This document shows, in pieces, positions 6,532 to 10,039 of a DNA stretch of 10,039 nt. Below the pieces are notes generated by a model. The model did no database searches, had not been told where the DNA came from, and saw only the letters and a program-made list of their open reading frames with translations. How positions within the stretch are numbered: the first letter of the stretch is position 1; every line of letters begins with the position of its first letter. A program made the translations under genes and the position numbers. This DNA comes from Entrophospora sp. SA101. Lineage: Eukaryota > Glomeromycota > Glomeromycetes > Entrophosporales > Entrophosporaceae. The stretch is from positions 1 through 10,039 of the forward strand of contig CAUDNR010001005.1 in assembly GCA_958430865.1 (NCBI GenBank). Reading direction: 5' to 3'.

Positions 6532-7527
6532 ATGTTTTCTGTCACCAACAAAAAAAGAAGAAGCAAACGTGAAAATGAGCTGGTAAAAAAAGGGTAAGTG
6601 TTTTAAGAATGATGGTGATTGTGGTAGTTGCGATCATTGTAACTTGAAAATGGTTGCTACATGCAACTTGTTACTTTTGTCACCAACTTGTCAATCTAGT
6701 TTACTGATTAAAAAAATTTTTGTTCTATTTTTAGTTCTACCATTACAAACAAGATCGTAAGTAAATTACAGCTTTTTGAACATACAAGTCTCAATCTTTT
6801 TAAATGAAATTGCAAGTTAATTTGTTTATTTGTAATGGATATATATATTTAGAATACATTTAAAAATCTGTTGGAAACTACCCTCGATATTATTGAAGAT
6901 AATAAAAATAATATTGATGTTATTTTTGAGGAAGAGCAAGAAAACATTAATATTACTCAGGATTATTTAAACTCACTTAACAATAAAATAAATAATTATA
7001 ATGATGATGATGGTTCTGTTATGGTTATGGACGAAGAAATAGGTGATATATCAAATGTTAATGTGGAATTTGAAGAAATGACGCAGCATTCAGCAGAAGA
7101 TTCACAACAAAGATTAATTGGGAAAAATAGAAAAGGAAAAGAAAACTCGTTGTGAAACTTATATCTATTACAATATCTATTTACGTAAAGTATTAAATAA
7201 GGTATATTATTCACTAATATCTATATATTTATTCACTATTTAATCAAAAGATTAATCGATATTTATAATTTCAAGGTTCATCCTAACATTGATGTTTCTC
7301 ACAAATCCATGTTAATATTAAATGACTTCATCAATGATATGTTTGAGAAAATATCCAGTGAAGCTTCAAAACTTGCAGCCTACAATAAACGATCAACAAT
7401 CACTTCACATGATATACAATATGCAATTAAGTTAATTTTACCTGGTGAGCTGGCTAGGAATGCAATATTTGAAGGAGTGAAAGCTGTTGATAGATATAAC
7501 ATTTGCAATTCAAGTTATATTTTATAA
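6532..7527 (+). CDS. Divergent histone H2B-like gene with acidic N-terminal extension, frame broken
   Basis: Histone H2B pairs with H2A in the nucleosome. Proposed exons are 6532-6593, 6735-6756 (22 nt), 6853-about 7141 and on to 7201, then 7276-7527. Introns are 6594-6734 (GTAAGT), 6757-6852 (GTAAGT, TTTAG) and 7202-7275 (GTATAT, TCAAG); phases agree. The start gives a basic tail ([10 protein letters not shown]). The third exon is Asp/Glu/Asn-rich ([17 protein letters not shown]). From 7142 the H2B fold is complete: the [16 protein letters not shown] helix, [67 protein letters not shown], then a short non-standard end after DRYN. The acidic part is in one frame (stop TGA 7153) and the fold in the next (+1), open from 7118. 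Either one base was gained in the A-rich tract 7121-7145, or an unseen intron lies there. Length is about 230 residues against about 130 for ordinary H2B. The fold is confident; the joined model is less so. Confidence 0.75.
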
Positions 7528-7817
7528 AAAAAAAAATTCCATGGTGCAATACTTTTAGAACATATTGGAAATGACATTAATGATATAAAATTACTATATT
7601 ACATCTGTAATACATAACAATAATAATATTATTATATATTTTATTCAATTTTTATTAAATATTAATTAATCTTGCACATAATCTTTGTCTATAAGAAAAG
7701 ACCATTTGATATATAATTAATTTTATTAAATATCTAGAGAAGATAATTTAGACGTCAGCACAATGGTTCTGTTGCATAATGGTAATATTAACCCCCCCCA
7801 TGATTTTCTTGTTATGT
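7528..7817. other. AT-rich spacer downstream of the H2B-like gene
   Basis: No gene is visible. AATAATATTATTATATATT runs and a C7-C8 tract near 7792-7799 are present. The stretch 7790-7817 shows weak similarity to the flank of the 39-bp repeat copy at 1714-1735. Confidence 0.45.
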
Positions 7818-7856
7818 TAATGTTCACTTTGTCCGGTTTTGTTGCAGCATGCCCCA
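7818..7856 (-). repeat. 39-bp repeat, copy 2 (inverted relative to 1675-1713)
   Basis: The reverse complement matches 1675-1713 with one mismatch (CCGGAC here, CCAGAC there). This near-identity contrasts with the diverged flanks, so the core is either recent or conserved for a reason such as transposase binding. Confidence 0.85.
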
Positions 7857-7928
7857 TATATTACATTTAATATGAAATAAATAAATAAATCTATTCATAC
7901 ATAATTGATACTAAATCAAAAAACTAAC

Positions 7929-8129
7929 CATCATATTTAGTAGTATCTTGATACTGGTGTTTGTAAATTTTCATATTTACATTATGGTTTAATGCGCTAT
8001 CTTTTTTTATAAGGATAACTGCAAAAATGCCTTTAATACTCAATTGATAGAAGATATCTTTAAGTTGTTCTTCATGGGTTATGTTAATTGTATTAATGAA
8101 GAATTTTGCTTTGTAAAAAGCATTCACCA
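7929..8129 (-). pseudogene. Possible orphan exon resembling the NCOA5 anticodon-binding-like domain
   Basis: A 201-nt minus-strand exon can be drawn between an AG acceptor at 8131-8130 (TTTCAAG) and a GTTAGT donor starting at 7928. It is open throughout in one frame and symmetric in phase (two bases in, one base out). It reads NAFYKAKFFINTINITHEE, then a helix (QLKDIFYQLSIKG), then IFAVILIKKDSALNHNVNMK and YQDTTKYDG. The pattern F-I/L-N-T, a helix, FA-hydrophobic strand, and NVNMKIY followed by a His/Gln-rich turn resembles the anticodon-binding-like fold of nuclear receptor coactivator 5. I judge this from memory of the family. Neither a partner exon downstream nor a phase-compatible exon upstream is visible: the Cys-rich gene upstream ends in phase 0. 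It may be a captured or relic exon, or a chance open frame. Confidence 0.3.
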
Positions 8130-8227
8130 CTTGAAATAAAAATTTTCTAAATTATAATTAACAAATTTACAATGATTAATTATATTATGATAAATTTCAA
8201 ATAAAAAAAAATAAAAAGATTTCTTAC

Positions 8228-9378
8228 TGACTCCTCAACTTCACGAAGCAAAATTATTTGGATTTTATCAAATTGGTGTTTAAGTAATAATGATTTACCA
8301 TCAGATATAGAAGTTGGTTGCGTTTGTAACAATTGTTTTCTTTTAAAAAATTTTGAAAGTGAAACTGAGAGCTCTTCAAGAAGTAAATTTTTAATTATTT
8401 GATCAGATGATGTTGAAATATTTTGTAACCATTCTCCAAAGAGCTTGAGAGACTTGGAATTGTCTTCATTGTGGTCTTCAATACAAGTGTGCAATGCTTT
8501 CACACCTCTACCTTTTTGTTGGTAATTGTGTCCCCCTTCGGATTCAAAACATAATGTGCAGATATATCGTGGATATGTTTCATTTGTTGAACCACAAAAA
8601 TATTTTCGACAAAAACTGGACAAACTTTTAAACCACAACATGGTACATGAACATTTCGTTCTAAAACGCTCTTAGAATGTTGTGTACATCCATCTCCTCT
8701 ACTATAATAAAATTTATCATAATTACAAAACAAACAACGTCTTTTATATATCCATGCGTCATGAGTAGGAACACTGTTTTTTAAATGTGATAAATGATTT
8801 TTATTATCAAAACTGTAGTGACTTGAGCATGTACCCAATAGAGCTGTCGCATCTGGTTGGTTCACTTTGATGGCTTTATTAACCTCATCAAAATCTAATT
8901 CCCAGATACCCAAAAGTTGACGAAGAGGACGAAATATAGTATTTTTACAACGTTGTAACTTTCCATTCACAAGATCAACAATTACACATCTATCATTATC
9001 ATCAATAGTCTTTTTTTCTTCACTTAACATATGGACAGAATCTTCAAACTCGTCAATGGTTGAAGCCCACAAAGAACCCACATCAGATTGCACATCAAAA
9101 TCTGATGATAACCAATCTATATCATTATCATCTTTTCTATCTAAAAATTCTTCAGAATTTTCAATAAATTTTTTTACATTGCTTAATGACTCCTCATTAA
9201 AATCAATACAATAGCTATTTTGATCAGTATTTATCAAAGAAGTTGTTGTTGATGATGTGGGTATAGAAAAATTATCTGTATAAGTGTCATCATCAAGGGT
9301 TTCATATTCTTTATCAGGATCATTGTAACCCACTTCCATACACATATATTTGTTATTGTTATTGCTATTATTATTCAT
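8228..9378 (-). pseudogene. Cys-rich lineage-specific protein, two frames, frameshifted or -1 recoded
   Basis: From ATG at 9378 the first frame gives an Asn-rich start, a long acidic region (residues about 15-135), PLRQLLGIWELDFDEVNKA, then CLFC, SRGDGCTQHS and VPCCGLKVC; it stops at 8502-8500. The Cys pattern continues in the -1 frame as FCRKYFCG and ETYPRYICTLCFESEGGH, then a helical region to EVEES at 8228, where GTAAGA is a splice donor. Together they give about 384 codons. The spliced end is probably TGG TGA just after the acceptor at 8131-8130. The order SRG-x2-C-x2-HS, VPCCG, YICTLCFE-x-GGH resembles a large Glomeromycotina family I recall; it looks metal-binding and its function is unknown. 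The frame change falls in the overlap 8639-8500; a lost base or recoding at TTTAAAA (8632-8626) could explain it. The spliceable, otherwise open gene may equally be intact with a sequencing indel. Confidence 0.65.
8626..8632 (-). other. TTTAAAA heptamer, candidate -1 slippery site
   Basis: On the minus strand GGT TTA AAA GTT is in the upstream frame (codons 250-251 of the Cys-rich protein), so T TTA AAA has the X XXY YYZ form of a -1 slippery site. Slipping there leads directly into the frame that holds the remaining Cys motifs. No strong downstream stem is obvious, and a single lost base a few codons later would explain the same change. Confidence 0.3.
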
Positions 9379-9972
9379 TCTAAATATTTGTACAAAACAT
9401 ATAACATTAAATAATTAAATTATGTCTATGGATTTGTCAGTTTTATAATAAGTGAATTTAATATTAATATAATACATTAAATTTAACCAATTCCGATTCT
9501 TTCAATTCTTTGACGTTTTACTATTCTATAAAGTTCGTTCTTTTAATTGAATGTACAATAATAAGTAATCGTGAGTGTGTGAAGAAGATTTTAAAAAAAA
9601 TTTACGTAGCACAAGAAATTGTATTTTGACAAAATTGAAAACATCGGCTATAGTCTCATGAACCTCTATGATCTTGCATTTTCTGAAAAAAATAACTTTA
9701 CAATAATAAAATTCAAGTTATAAAACTATAGGTTTGATATAGTTTAAATAATGGATTACCTAACTAAAAGAATGGATTTTGTAGAAAATAAAGAAAAAAA
9801 AAAGTGAAAATCTTAATAAATTTAATATTTTTATTTAACATCTAATGTTATTTTATAGGTAGTACATAAAAATTAAGGACAAAATTTTAATTTTAATTTT
9901 TGGTTAAGATAAACCTAATCGCTGTCAGTGTTGCCTTTTTAAATCATTTTTTATCGTTATCGGTTCAGGTAA
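9379..9972. other. AT-rich stretch upstream of the Cys-rich gene, no supported gene
   Basis: No protein-like frame is visible. The part next to 9379 should hold the promoter of the minus-strand Cys-rich gene, but no element can be named. From about 9930 the base composition becomes less AT-rich as the foldback element at the right edge begins. Confidence 0.45.
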
Positions 9973-10038
9973 TTCGGACATTTTCCGAACAGGCAAAACC
10001 TTTATCCATTTGTCATCATGGATAAAGGTTTTGCCTGT
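9973..10038. repeat. Foldback element with perfect 21-bp arms, cut by the window edge
   Basis: Arms 9989-10009 and 10018-10038 are perfectly inverted around the 8-nt loop TTGTCATC. The left arm starts ACAGGCAAAACC and ends TTATCCAT. Immediately before it, TTCGGA (9973-9978) and TCCGAA (9984-9989) form a second small hairpin. The layout fits a palindromic miniature inverted-repeat element whose outer right half lies beyond the window. The pairing breaks at 10039, where A faces A9988. Confidence 0.75.
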
Positions 10039-10039
10039 A

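Noticed and set aside
6996..7214. 72-codon minus-strand open frame opposite the H2B-like gene
   Set aside because: It is antisense to the acidic exon and explained by it.

Overview
The window looks like nuclear DNA of an AT-rich filamentous fungus. An arbuscular mycorrhizal fungus (Glomeromycotina) fits best. The grounds are the very low GC, short GT-AG introns in several genes, a spliced histone H2B-like gene, and two Cys-rich reading frames that resemble lineage-expanded families I recall from Rhizophagus-type genomes. The organism is inferred; no marker gene fixes it.

Layout. 1-613 (minus) is a broken, once-spliced zinc-ribbon/coiled-coil gene. 928-1675 is a dispersed repeat whose second copy lies inverted at 5735-5979; the left copy is split by a 502-bp insertion (1122-1623) that begins TG, ends CA and sits between two copies of GTGGC. 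This is a probable solo LTR. 1820-2086 (plus) is a small basic open frame. 2157-3421 (minus) holds two adjacent genes that are complete only if UGA is read as Trp. They carry seven in-frame TGA codons, two TGG codons and no internal TAA or TAG. That is the code of Mollicutes (and of many fungal mitochondria), and both proteins are Lys/Glu-rich coiled-coil proteins, one with Cys pairs. The most economical reading is a fragment of a Mollicutes-related endobacterium joined to fungal DNA, either by real integration or by assembly.

Only 80 bp beyond the first bacterial-type start codon, a fungal-type spliced gene runs 3502-4350 (plus, three exons, phases agree). Its first intron holds a GC-richer, self-complementary stretch. 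4351-6531 has no supportable gene. It contains several hairpins and the inverted repeat copy.

6532-7527 (plus) is a divergent histone H2B-like gene: a basic N-terminus, then a long acidic segment, then a complete H2B histone fold. The tail frame and the fold frame disagree by one base in an A-rich tract. 7929-8129 (minus) is a possible orphan exon that resembles the anticodon-binding-like domain of NCOA5. 8228-9378 (minus) is a Cys-rich gene whose two halves are in different frames; a TTTAAAA heptamer in the correct phase lies within the overlap. The window ends in a perfect 21-bp foldback.

Three fungal-type genes carry single-base frame breaks near A/T runs, whereas the two UGA=Trp genes have none. 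No pathway links the genes. The window reads as a repeat-rich accessory region with decaying lineage-specific genes and one piece of apparent endosymbiont DNA.
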